From the NCBI GenBank assembly GCA_039028155.1, contig JBCCIS010000015.1, positions 1-64,000 on the forward strand: a DNA stretch of 64,000 nucleotides, read 5' to 3'. Below the pieces are notes generated by a model, which saw nothing but the letters and a program-made list of their open reading frames with translations, did not search any database and was not told the origin of the DNA. Shown piece by piece: positions 36,518 through 44,356 of this stretch. A program made the position numbers and the translations under genes. The DNA comes from Pseudomonadota bacterium. Its GTDB lineage: Bacteria > Pseudomonadota > Alphaproteobacteria > SP197. Positions within the stretch are counted from its first letter, which is position 1; each line of letters starts with the position of its first letter.

Positions 36518-38080
36518 ATGACCCTCACCGGCCCAGCCCTTGATCGTTCGGTCGACCTATCACGGCTTCTGGAACGGGGTTTGGGACAAACGCCCGATGC
36601 CATCGCCGTTTCCTCTCTGAGCGAAGTTCTGACTTGGCGCGAGCTTGATGCACAGAGCCAAAACCTCGCCAGCCACTACTTGGATCTCGGTCTTAGGCGC
36701 GGCGACAGAATTGTGTCGCTCTTGCCTAATCGCCTGCAGGTTCTCGTGCACTACCTGGCGTGCCTGCGTACAGGTTTCGTGGCCGTGCCGCTGAACTATC
36801 GGTACCTGGCGCACGATATCGACCACGCCATCGGTTTGACCGAACCACGGCTGATGATCGCTCATGCCGAGCGCGCAGATGATGTCTCGCAATGCGCCGG
36901 CGTTGCCGGTTTGGAACTGGGCGGCCTTTCCGTCGAGGGCGGCTTGCCCGGGTTCGGCTTGTTCGAGCCTCTGACGGAACGCGCCGGCGTCGCCGCACCA
37001 TCCGACCGCCCCGGCCCGGATGATCCAGCTGTTGTCTTCTTCACATCCGGCAGCACAGGGCAACCCAAGGGTGTCACCCACACGCAACGCAGTCTCGGTC
37101 ACATCGTGGCATCCCTCCGCGCTGCTTATCGGATCACGGACAGCGATACGATCCTACCGGTATCGTCTTTCTCCCACATGCTGGCGCAAATCATGTCCTA
37201 TGCCGCGCTTTCCGTGGGTGGAAGCGCAGTTGTCGCCAAGGACATTAGCGTTGGTGCGGTGATGCCCTTGATGCGGCATCACCAGCCGACCGTGATCGCC
37301 ATGATGCCCTACGCTCTTACCGAAGTTGTCTACGCATCGGATGACGCCGATGCGGCGTTTGAGAAACTGCGAATGTGCGATTGCGGCGGCGACAAGGTGG
37401 CGACGGACCTGCAAAAGAAATTTCAGCAGGTTTCAGGTGTCGAACTTGCAGAGGGTTACGGGCTGACCGAAGTCGGTATCGTGACACACAACCCGCCCGA
37501 TGGTCCGATTGTTCACGGTTCCGTCGGACCGGCCATGGCCGGAAACGAGTTTTCTGTCCGGGACGCCAAGGGCAACGACCTTGGCGTGGGTGAAGAAGGT
37601 GTTCTGTGGGTCCGCTCACCCTCTGTCATGGCCGGGTACTTTGGCGATCCGGCCGCGACCGCCGAGGTGATCAACGATGGATGGCTCAACACCGGCGATC
37701 TCCTCCGCTTTGATGACCAAGGGTACTTCTGGTTCTGTGGACGAAAGAAGCAGATCATTGTTCACGACGGTTCGAACATCTCGCCGCAGGAAGTCGAAAA
37801 CGTCTTGCTTGAAAACGATACGATAGAAGCCGCCGCGGTCGTCGGCGTTCCCGATACGCTGCATGGCCAGAATGTGCGCGCTTACGTCGTGCTGAAGCCT
37901 GGCGTAGAGCAGTTGCCGGCGGCGGAGATACTGGAAAGGGCGCGAGATCGCATTGGCTACAAGGCGCCGGAGGAGATCTTCGCGATCGAGAGACTCCCCG
38001 AAAACGCCGCGGGTAAGATCGACCGCGTGGCGCTTGCCAAAATGGCGTCAGAAGATGTCTCGCCAAGTCGCAGCCCCTGA
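36518..38080 (+). CDS. AMP-dependent acyl-CoA synthetase/ligase
   Basis: 520 residues. ATG at 36518 follows an AGGGAG at about 36504-36509; a GTG at 36509 would add three residues. The P-loop is FFTSGSTGQPKGVTHT, the adenylate site GYGLTEVGIVTH, the hinge GDLLRFDDQGYFWFCGRKKQ and the C-terminal catalytic lysine NAAGKIDRVAL. It activates a carboxylate as acyl-adenylate and transfers it to CoA. The substrate is unknown. Codon choice here looks less GC-rich than its neighbours, compatible with acquisition. Confidence 0.9.
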   Translation: MTLTGPALDRSVDLSRLLERGLGQTPDAIAVSSLSEVLTWRELDAQSQNLASHYLDLGLRRGDRIVSLLPNRLQVLVHYLACLRTGFVAVPLNYRYLAHDIDHAIGLTEPRLMIAHAERADDVSQCAGVAGLELGGLSVEGGLPGFGLFEPLTERAGVAAPSDRPGPDDPAVVFFTSGSTGQPKGVTHTQRSLGHIVASLRAAYRITDSDTILPVSSFSHMLAQIMSYAALSVGGSAVVAKDISVGAVMPLMRHHQPTVIAMMPYALTEVVYASDDADAAFEKLRMCDCGGDKVATDLQKKFQQVSGVELAEGYGLTEVGIVTHNPPDGPIVHGSVGPAMAGNEFSVRDAKGNDLGVGEEGVLWVRSPSVMAGYFGDPAATAEVINDGWLNTGDLLRFDDQGYFWFCGRKKQIIVHDGSNISPQEVENVLLENDTIEAAAVVGVPDTLHGQNVRAYVVLKPGVEQLPAAEILERARDRIGYKAPEEIFAIERLPENAAGKIDRVALAKMASEDVSPSRSP

Positions 38081-38151
38081 GTGCAGCCGCGTGCCGGTCC
38101 TCACCCGGCAACTGTGTTGATGGTGGAAAGTAGCTTCTCGGAGCTGAAACG

Positions 38152-38670
38152 TTGAACGTCGAACTGGTACGCGCGCGCGATGATGAGCGTGCCTTCGTGC
38201 AGGATCTCGGGCGTCTTTACGTCTATGAGATAGCGCGCGTGTTCGGTCCCGATCCCGAGTGGGCGATCGACAAAGACTGGCTCTATGACGCCGACGACTT
38301 CGGCACCTATTGGGACGACGGCAACCACCCCTTTGTGATTCACGCCAACGGTCAGGTTGCCGGGTTCTGCCTGATCGACCGGTACCGCATCGCAGACGGC
38401 ATCGATTGGAACATGGGGCAGTTTTTTGTGCTGGGGCCGCATGCCGGTCGTGGTGTCGGCCGGGCCGCCGCCGTAGCCGCCTTCAACCAGTTTCCCGGCC
38501 GCTGGCAGGTGACGCAGGTACCAAGCAACGATCCGGCTATCGCGTTCTGGCGGCGCGTCATCGGCGACTACACCGCCGGCGGCTTTGCCGAAGAGAGTAT
38601 GCCGGACCCGCGCCGCGATAACGAACCGCGCAACGTCATGACGTTCGAGAGCCCGCCGTCTGGAACTTGA
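38152..38670 (+). CDS. GNAT-family N-acetyltransferase
   Basis: 172 residues starting with TTG at 38152, preceded by GGAG about 10 bases upstream. No ATG in this frame occurs before the conserved core begins. Features are IHANGQVAGFCLIDRYRI and the acetyl-CoA loop FVLGPHAGRGVGRAAAVAAF, then NDPAIAFWRRVI. The substrate is unknown. It stands between the acyl-CoA ligase and the MFS gene. Confidence 0.82.
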   Translation: MNVELVRARDDERAFVQDLGRLYVYEIARVFGPDPEWAIDKDWLYDADDFGTYWDDGNHPFVIHANGQVAGFCLIDRYRIADGIDWNMGQFFVLGPHAGRGVGRAAAVAAFNQFPGRWQVTQVPSNDPAIAFWRRVIGDYTAGGFAEESMPDPRRDNEPRNVMTFESPPSGT

Positions 38671-38770
38671 CAGTTCGCCGAACAAGACAAAAGATCACCA
38701 CATACGACCAGGAAGTTAGTATCCGCCAACCTGCTCGCGTCCTGCGGGCGGTTCGTCTCTTCGCGATAAG

Positions 38771-39967
38771 GTGCCGTCGGTGAACTTGCGTTTATCACGC
38801 TTGCTGGATGTTGCCGATGTTCCGCACGCCTATCCCTTTGCGCTTGTGCAGGCGGCGGTGGCGGCGTCCTGGGTGCTGCCCAGCGCGGTGATCCCGATCC
38901 TGGCGCTGGACCGGTTGGGCGGTGCGCAGGAAGCCAGCGTCTTCTTTTTTGCCGTCAGCTTCGTGGGACTCTTTGGCGCCCTGGTGGTGCCATCCATGGT
39001 CGACAAGTTTGGCCGCCGCACAGTCTTCATTCTGGGCGCGCTGCTGATCGCGGCCGCTGGCGTCGTGTTCCCGATCGCCGGCGCGATCGGCCTTGCCGCC
39101 GGCATGGCCTGCTACATCTTCGGGTTCCTGTGTCTGGACATCACCTACAACGTCGCGATGATGGAGCGTATTCCGCGCAAGGCCTTCGCGCGGTTCGAGC
39201 CCGTGCGGATGATGTGTGTCGGCGCCGGTTTTGTCATTGCGCCGTGGCTTGGCGTGCGCCTGAGCCTGGATGTCGGAACCTGGGCGACCTTTGCGGTGAT
39301 GGCGGCGCTGACCGTGATTTCGGCGATCTTTACCTTCCGATACCGCCTGATCGAGGAGTCCGGTAACCAGACGACCGCGCGGCGGCCATCCAACCCGCTG
39401 CGTTTCGTACCGCGTTTCGCACGACAACCCCGGCTTCGCCTGGCATGGCTGTTGGCCTTCGTGCGGTCGTGCTGGTGGACGATGTTCTTCATTTACGCGC
39501 CGATCTACTGCGTCGAATACGGCCTGGGCGAGGACATGGCCGGCATCATTCTGTCGGTTGCCTCGGTCTTCATGTTGCTGGTGCCGCTTTGGGGCCGGCT
39601 TGGCCGGCGTATCGGCATGCGTGCCCTGCTCGCCATCGGATATCTGGGCACGGGCCTGTTGTCGGCGGCGGTGACGCCGCTCGCCGACTGGCCGGTCATG
39701 GGCGTCATGCTGCTGCTGGCCGCCGCCCTGGCCGGTTCGCTGATCGACGCTGTTGGCAACGCGCTGTTCCTGCGCGCCGTTCATCCCCATGAACGCGCGG
39801 AGATGGCGGCGGTCTTCACGACCTATCGCGAAACCGCCAAGATTGGCGCGCCAGGCGCTTTCGCGGTGCTGTTGAGCGTCTTTTCGTTGCCTGCCGTGTT
39901 TCTGGCCGGCGGTTTGTTCGCCGTCGCCGGCGCCTGGTACACGCGCTACGTTCCCAAGCGTTACTGA
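38771..39967 (+). CDS. Major facilitator superfamily transporter
   Basis: 398 residues with twelve predicted TM helices, e.g. FALVQAAVAASWVLPSAVIPILAL, SVFFFAVSFVGLFGALVVPSMV, followed by the MFS loop VDKFGRRTVF. The second half repeats the loop as WGRLGRRIGMRALLAI. It starts with GTG at 38771 (MPSVNL). This is a drug or metabolite efflux type by size. The substrate is unknown. A GC-rich hairpin 59 bases past its stop may end transcription. Confidence 0.9.
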   Translation: MPSVNLRLSRLLDVADVPHAYPFALVQAAVAASWVLPSAVIPILALDRLGGAQEASVFFFAVSFVGLFGALVVPSMVDKFGRRTVFILGALLIAAAGVVFPIAGAIGLAAGMACYIFGFLCLDITYNVAMMERIPRKAFARFEPVRMMCVGAGFVIAPWLGVRLSLDVGTWATFAVMAALTVISAIFTFRYRLIEESGNQTTARRPSNPLRFVPRFARQPRLRLAWLLAFVRSCWWTMFFIYAPIYCVEYGLGEDMAGIILSVASVFMLLVPLWGRLGRRIGMRALLAIGYLGTGLLSAAVTPLADWPVMGVMLLLAAALAGSLIDAVGNALFLRAVHPHERAEMAAVFTTYRETAKIGAPGAFAVLLSVFSLPAVFLAGGLFAVAGAWYTRYVPKRY

Positions 39968-40026
39968 ACGGCACGTGCGCACGGTCGTCACGGCAACGTG
40001 AAGCCGCAGAGCGGATCTGCTTTATC

Positions 40027-40047
40027 GCGGGCGTAGGGTCCGCCCGC
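40027..40047 (+). terminator. GC-rich hairpin after the MFS gene
   Basis: GCGGGCG (40027-40033) pairs with CGCCCGC (40041-40047) around a 7-base loop, followed by TTCCCCCC. It lies 59 bases past the MFS stop and before the glycine-zipper gene. The T-run is weak. Confidence 0.45.
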
Positions 40048-40130
40048 TTCCCCCCGTAAGACCGGTATGCCGCCATGGGCCGAGGCCCTGGCGTCCGCGT
40101 GTCGAGCGCTTCGAGGGGAGAGTAGCTTCG

Positions 40131-40730
40131 ATGTTCAAGACCTTAGCCGTAGCCGCGCTTTTGAGCCCGATGGGCTTGCCTTCCATCGACGACCACCCGC
40201 CGTCAGCCACCGCCTTATTGCCCGAGCCTGCCGTCATCGAGCAACTGGGCGGGCAGACCTATCACCCGACCTATGTGAACCAACCCTATCCGCAGCCCCA
40301 GGCCCAGTCGTTCTTTGGCCCGTGCAACCGCGACAACCTGATCGGCGCGCTTGCCGGCGGCGCGGCGGGCGGCCTTTTGGGCAGCCAGATCGGCAAGGGC
40401 AACGGCCAGCTCGTCGCGGTCGGCGCCGGCGTTCTGATCGGCGCGCTGTTGGGCCAAGAGATCGGCTCAAGCCTGAGCGCCGGCGATATCGCCTGTGCCG
40501 AACAAGCGGGCAATCAGGCGCATACCGTACCGGTCGGCCAACAGATCGCTTGGAACAACCCGCAGACCGGCAACGCCGGCTACGTCGTGCCGGTGCGCGA
40601 CGGCACCCACCAGGTTACCGGCCAGTACTGCCGGGAGTACCAGACCGTCGTCTACGTCGGCGGCCGCACGGAAAGCGGCTACGGCACCGCGTGCTACCGG
40701 CCGGACGGATCGTGGGAGATCATCAACTAG
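40131..40730 (+). CDS. Glycine-zipper 17-kDa surface-antigen-like protein
   Basis: 199 residues. An N-terminal hydrophobic segment (MFKTLAVAALLSPMGLPS) precedes a glycine-zipper 2TM motif, LIGALAGGAAGGLLGSQIGKGNG then GAGVLIGALLGQEIG. This is typical of rickettsial 17-kDa antigen-like outer-membrane proteins. The C-terminus has WNNPQTGNAGYVVPVRDGTH and TVVYVGGRTESGYGTACYRP. There is no clear lipobox Cys. It probably supports envelope structure. A strong hairpin follows the stop. Confidence 0.85.
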   Translation: MFKTLAVAALLSPMGLPSIDDHPPSATALLPEPAVIEQLGGQTYHPTYVNQPYPQPQAQSFFGPCNRDNLIGALAGGAAGGLLGSQIGKGNGQLVAVGAGVLIGALLGQEIGSSLSAGDIACAEQAGNQAHTVPVGQQIAWNNPQTGNAGYVVPVRDGTHQVTGQYCREYQTVVYVGGRTESGYGTACYRPDGSWEIIN

Positions 40731-40762
40731 GTCTTCGAGCAGACCTGACAGGCCTAAACATG

Positions 40763-40798
40763 ATGATGCGGAACCGCTCAACAACGGTTCCGCATCAT
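40763..40798. terminator. Strong hairpin between convergent genes
   Basis: ATGATGCGGAACCG (40763-40776) pairs perfectly with CGGTTCCGCATCAT (40785-40798) over an 8-base loop: 14 bp with no mismatch. It lies 33 bases past the glycine-zipper stop and 71 bases past the pseudo-receiver stop (40869), between convergent genes, and could end transcription from both sides, although no T-run follows. Confidence 0.65.
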
Positions 40799-40868
40799 GA
40801 CGTCCTGCTTTGAACGATTGGCGACGGCTCCGGAACAGCCAGCAATCGAACGGCGTTTGAGACCCCGC

Positions 40869-41234
40869 CTATTGGGTCGGCGGGCGGTAGGTCGTGTTGC
40901 GGCGACCGGCCGCGGCGCGACGCTCCAGAATGTCGTTCCAGGGATCCCAGGTCGCCAGCGGAACCGGCGAGGTTCTGGGACAGGTCACCAGGAACTCGGT
41001 CTCGGGAAACCGCTGCCGCAGCTTATCGAGGTCATCCTCGGTATCGTCCGGCAGATCGGTCATATCAATCAGCACAACATTGGGTTTGGGATCACCCTTG
41101 CCCAGCGACATCAACGACTTCAAGTTGACCGCCTGCAGGGTGACGCACATTCCCCGATAACCAAAGATATCTGCCAGTTTTTGACGAGAATCCTGGTCGC
41201 GCCCGACACAGTAAGCAAAGCTCGATGTTGCCAT
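40869..41234 (-). CDS. Degenerate receiver-like small protein, function unknown
   Basis: 121 residues from the ATG at 41234; GGGGGAT lies 8-12 bases upstream. A longer frame starts at 41282 without a good ribosome site. The pattern FAYCVGRDQDSRQKLADIFG, VVLIDMTDLPDDTEDDLDKL and FLVTCPRT resembles a response-regulator receiver: strand-acid-helix, central Asp, and TEFLVTC in place of the Thr/Ser strand. The acidic pocket is incomplete, so phosphorylation is doubtful. No known family matched. A structured AT-rich region upstream (41314-41385) may control it. Confidence 0.7.
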   Translation of the reverse strand: MATSSFAYCVGRDQDSRQKLADIFGYRGMCVTLQAVNLKSLMSLGKGDPKPNVVLIDMTDLPDDTEDDLDKLRQRFPETEFLVTCPRTSPVPLATWDPWNDILERRAAAGRRNTTYRPPTQ

Positions 41235-41313
41235 TGCGGCATCCCCCACCTGAGTGGCCAAACTTGCCTCGATTCCAGCCATATCGATTCACCATTTGGA
41301 ATCTGACTTCTAC

Positions 41314-41385
41314 GGCCGTTACCGAGACGTGAGATTATCTTCGTGTGATAACCTCTTGACTCAAAACGAAGATACCATAACGGCC
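41314..41385. promoter_or_regulatory. Nested 8-bp stems and promoter of the pseudo-receiver gene
   Basis: Outer arms GGCCGTTA (41314-41321) and TAACGGCC (41378-41385) enclose TATCTTCG (41336-41343) and CGAAGATA (41367-41374). On the minus strand, TTGAGT (41359-41364) and GATAAT (41334-41339), 19 bases apart, could be the promoter, so the inner arms flank or overlap it like an operator. Alternatively the whole forms an RNA hairpin. The symmetry is directly visible; the role is inferred. Confidence 0.5.
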
Positions 41386-41635
41386 AATTCGTATCCAAAA
41401 GGTTAACGGATTAGAGGGTGGCGTAAGTGCGCGGCGTCACACGTCAAGTGTGCGCGTCGTCACGATCCCGCGTTTTATGGTTCGACAGGATGGTTAATCG
41501 GCAGAACACCGCCGATTCCTGAAGATCATGGACGCGCGATCAATATCCCGCACGGGCGGCAAATCCCGTCGAAAGGGGTGTGATTCTGAGAACACAGTGC
41601 CTGCGAAAAAACACTGAGTCCGAGCAGGTTGGCGC

Positions 41636-41658
41636 CGAGTCCTGAGTCTCAGGACTCG
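41636..41658. terminator. Perfect 23-base palindrome past the DUF3303 gene
   Basis: CGAGTCCTGAG-T-CTCAGGACTCG: 11-bp arms about a single base. It lies 21 bases beyond the stop of the DUF3303 gene on the minus strand and could be its terminator or a dimeric protein site. No T-run follows on the minus strand. Confidence 0.5.
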
Positions 41659-41678
41659 AAAACGGCGTCAAACGTTAA

Positions 41679-41960
41679 CTAGGTGGGGTCGAGAATATCG
41701 GCGAGCGCCGCTGCGGTCGCCTTGCCGGTCTGGACCGGGATGATTTCGAAGGCGACGAGGTCCGACCACTGACCGACCCAGCGCTGTAGAAGGCCGACAT
41801 CGTCGCATTCCATGACCTGAAAGCAGCGGCTCATATCGGCCGCGATCCAGCTCTCGTGGAAGATCAGGCCATCGGGCACCATGCGGCCCTGGTCACGAAA
41901 CCGGCGGTAAACCGCACGGCCGTCCTGATTACGGAATGTCTCGATGACAAAGTAGAGCAT
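41679..41960 (-). CDS. DUF3303-domain protein
   Basis: 93 residues. MLYFVIETFRNQDGRAVYRRFRDQGRM, GLIFHESWIAADMSRCFQVMECDD and LLQRWVGQWSDLVAFEIIPV fit the DUF3303 family, a ferredoxin-like small protein of unknown function. It is 42 bases downstream of prs in transcription direction, so it may be co-transcribed with prs. Other members also occur as stand-alone small genes. Confidence 0.88.
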   Translation of the reverse strand: MLYFVIETFRNQDGRAVYRRFRDQGRMVPDGLIFHESWIAADMSRCFQVMECDDVGLLQRWVGQWSDLVAFEIIPVQTGKATAAALADILDPT

Positions 41961-42002
41961 GGCCTCCCCTCCCCTTTCGTTGGTGGATCAGTTTCATTGG
42001 CA

Positions 42003-42947
42003 TCACCGGAACAATGCGGATACGGACGATCCGTTGTGGATGGCGCCGATGGCATTGGCGAACAAGCCGGCGATGGACACGACCTCGACCTTGGCACTGC
42101 GGCGCTCGGCCGGGATCGGGATCGAGTTGGTGACGACGACGCGGCCAATCGGCGAGCCGTCCAGCTTGGCCTTGGCGTTGCCGGACATCACGGGATGCAT
42201 GGCGGCGGCCTCGATCCGCTTGGCGCCCTGACTTTGCAGATAATCGGCAGCCGCGATCAAGGTACCGCCGCTGGCTATTTCATCGTCGACAATCAGGGCG
42301 TCGCGCCCGTCGACATCGCCGATCAGACCGACGGCGACCGCCTGTTCACTGTCGTCGTGGCGCCGCTTGTCGATGATCGCCATGGGCAGGTTCAGCCGGT
42401 GAGCATAATGCTCGAGGTCCTTGGCCTCGCCGACATCGCCGGCGACCAGAACCGTGTTTTCAAGCGGCATCGCCTGGAGCAGGTGGTCGCAGACAAGCGG
42501 CGTGGCGTCGAGTTGGTCGACGGGAATGCGGAAGAATCCCTGCACCTGCGGCGAATGCAGGTTCATGGTCAAGACCCGGTCGGCGCCGGCCGTCTCCAGG
42601 AGGTCGGCGATCAGCCGCGCCGTGATCGAGATCCGCGGCCGGTCCTTCTTGTCGGAGCGGGCATAGGGAAAGTACGGCATGACGGCGGTGATGCGCCGGG
42701 CCGAGGCATGTTTGAGCGCGTCGATCATGATGAGCAGCTCGACGATGCCGTCGGAAACCGGCGGACAGGATGTCTGGATGACGAAGACATCACTCTCGCG
42801 GACGTTCTCGTTGCACTGAAAAAGGATGTTTTCGTTGCCGAACCGGACCGTCTCGGTCTGGGTCAGGGAAAGGCCGAGGCAATCGGCGATCTCCCGGGCA
42901 AGGTCGGGATGGGACGTGCCGGAGATGAGCTTGATGTCGTTTGCCAT
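42003..42947 (-). CDS. prs: Ribose-phosphate pyrophosphokinase
   Basis: 314 residues, standard length. It makes PRPP from ribose-5-phosphate and ATP for nucleotide, histidine and tryptophan synthesis. Motifs are SGTSHPDLAREIADCLG, FGNENILFQCNENVRESDVF, MPYFPYARSDKKDRPRI (ATP loop), ITMDLHSPQ-like LTMNLHSPQVQGFF and the PRPP loop DALIVDDEIASGGT. The metal-ligand segment is LNLHS rather than DLHA-type. The 134-base gap to the amidohydrolase shows no other gene. Confidence 0.97.
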   Translation of the reverse strand: MANDIKLISGTSHPDLAREIADCLGLSLTQTETVRFGNENILFQCNENVRESDVFVIQTSCPPVSDGIVELLIMIDALKHASARRITAVMPYFPYARSDKKDRPRISITARLIADLLETAGADRVLTMNLHSPQVQGFFRIPVDQLDATPLVCDHLLQAMPLENTVLVAGDVGEAKDLEHYAHRLNLPMAIIDKRRHDDSEQAVAVGLIGDVDGRDALIVDDEIASGGTLIAAADYLQSQGAKRIEAAAMHPVMSGNAKAKLDGSPIGRVVVTNSIPIPAERRSAKVEVVSIAGLFANAIGAIHNGSSVSALFR

Positions 42948-43081
42948 GGTCCCCCGCGCCTGATGGCCGAGGGTTTAAGCCAGCGCCGAGCACGAGGCCA
43001 GAGGAAAACGTCGGACACGCTCAGGATTAGACGGCTGAAGGCCGTGCCACTGGCAGAGCGGCGGGCGTGACCAGGATCAGA

Positions 43082-44203
43082 TCACTCGCCGGGCGTCAGA
43101 TCGATGATCGCCGGTTCCGTGTTCTCGTTCATCGGGATGCTGATGGGATCAGGACCCATCGCGCCAAAGTCGATACGCCCCAGGTCAACAGCGTGGACGG
43201 CGCGGTCGAACTGGGTGTGGTAGTAATAGACCATGTTCGTCATGTCGGCGGCCGTCGTCCATTGCGTCGCGCTATAGAGCAGGTCGCCAGCCTCGACATC
43301 GTTGTCCGCGCCTTCGGCGGCGCCCAGCGGAATGTTGAAGTTATCGAGTATCCGGAAGGCTTCGCGCACGGTGTCGTAGCCGCCTTGCGTCACGCGCGCG
43401 GACTGCGAAAACGCGACGGCGCGCACGAACCGCGACGGCGGCGTGAAGTCGCCGGGCAGACCGATCATGCCGCTGCCGGCGCCAAGCGGACTGAAGGTCA
43501 AGCCGCCGACTTCGCGTGACGGCACCGAGATGGCCGAGAGGTTGAGGTAGTTGTTGAGGTTGGTGATATGCCAATCGTAGGTCGGCGAGTTGGTGATGAC
43601 GCCTAGCGGCGCCTCGAAGATCGTCACCTCACCGTCGATGTATTCGACGACGATGCGTCCGCCGTGCCGGTCGGCGACCAGCATATGCAGGGGAAACGGA
43701 AAGCCGAGCTTGGGATCGTCAATGGCGACAACGCGAATGTCGTCGAGGCCCGCCCGTACCTCCTCGACCGTCTCGAACATGGAGAGCACGTAGCCCGCCA
43801 GGTGGATGCCGGCGATCGATTGATCGGCCAGCGCGGGATCGTAGGTCTGGTACTCCGTGAACCCCGGCAGATAGAAGAGACCCGCCGACAGTCCGGCTTC
43901 GTTGAGGCCGTCGCCCGGCGTCGGGTGGCCGAGCATGCTGGTGCCGACGACGCCGAACCGTCCGGTCCAGGTGGCGCCGGGCGCGCCGTCCGGCATGTCG
44001 CCGGCGTGATAGACATAGCCGCGCGGTACGATGTCGAGCGTCGGCTGCAAATCGAACGGGCCCCATTCGACAGTCCTGGCCCTGACCGTGGTACCGTCCG
44101 AGCCCACCAGCATGATGCCGGTGCAAGCGAGCGCGATTGACGACGAGGCAAGCAAGGCGATCGCGCCAACAAGCGCGCGCTTGGTAAAGGTGGTGATGTT
44201 CAT
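43082..44203 (-). CDS. Secreted linear-amide C-N hydrolase (choloylglycine hydrolase/penicillin V acylase family)
   Basis: 373 residues from the ATG at 44203. A signal peptide (LVGAIALLASSSIALA) is followed directly by Cys27, which becomes the N-terminal nucleophile of the mature Ntn hydrolase: CTGIMLVGSDGTTVRARTVEW has the expected Cys and Arg. The later DWHITNLNNYLNLSA carries the Asn. Family members hydrolyse bile salts, penicillin V or N-acyl-homoserine lactones. In a marine-type bacterium, AHL or N-acyl amide cleavage is most plausible, but the substrate is unproven. It acts in the periplasm or outside. Confidence 0.9.
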   Translation of the reverse strand: MNITTFTKRALVGAIALLASSSIALACTGIMLVGSDGTTVRARTVEWGPFDLQPTLDIVPRGYVYHAGDMPDGAPGATWTGRFGVVGTSMLGHPTPGDGLNEAGLSAGLFYLPGFTEYQTYDPALADQSIAGIHLAGYVLSMFETVEEVRAGLDDIRVVAIDDPKLGFPFPLHMLVADRHGGRIVVEYIDGEVTIFEAPLGVITNSPTYDWHITNLNNYLNLSAISVPSREVGGLTFSPLGAGSGMIGLPGDFTPPSRFVRAVAFSQSARVTQGGYDTVREAFRILDNFNIPLGAAEGADNDVEAGDLLYSATQWTTAADMTNMVYYYHTQFDRAVHAVDLGRIDFGAMGPDPISIPMNENTEPAIIDLTPGE

Positions 44204-44356
44204 GGCCAATCTCCCCAAACCCCTGTTGCGCCGTGATTCTAGCCGGCGTCTGGCAATAGCATAACGCAAGAACGCGTACGTACCGCGACAGTCCCTCGCC
44301 TTTCCGCGTCCCGGCCGCGTGCAGCGGCAAGCTGGGATGTGATCGTGATCGCCGGA

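Larger units (their letters stand above)
41283..41678. other. 396-base intergenic region with several dyads
   Basis: No coding frame of convincing length is seen. It holds a nested pair of stems (41314-41385), a putative minus-strand promoter for the pseudo-receiver gene, a CACAC/GTGTG dyad near 41438-41452 and a perfect 23-base palindrome (41636-41658). The first half is AT-rich for this genome. A small RNA or a regulatory hub is possible. Confidence 0.5.

Noticed and set aside
38795-39991. 398-codon minus-strand frame opposite the MFS gene
   Set aside because: It mirrors the MFS gene; its sequence is Gln/Arg/His-rich and lacks membrane segments.
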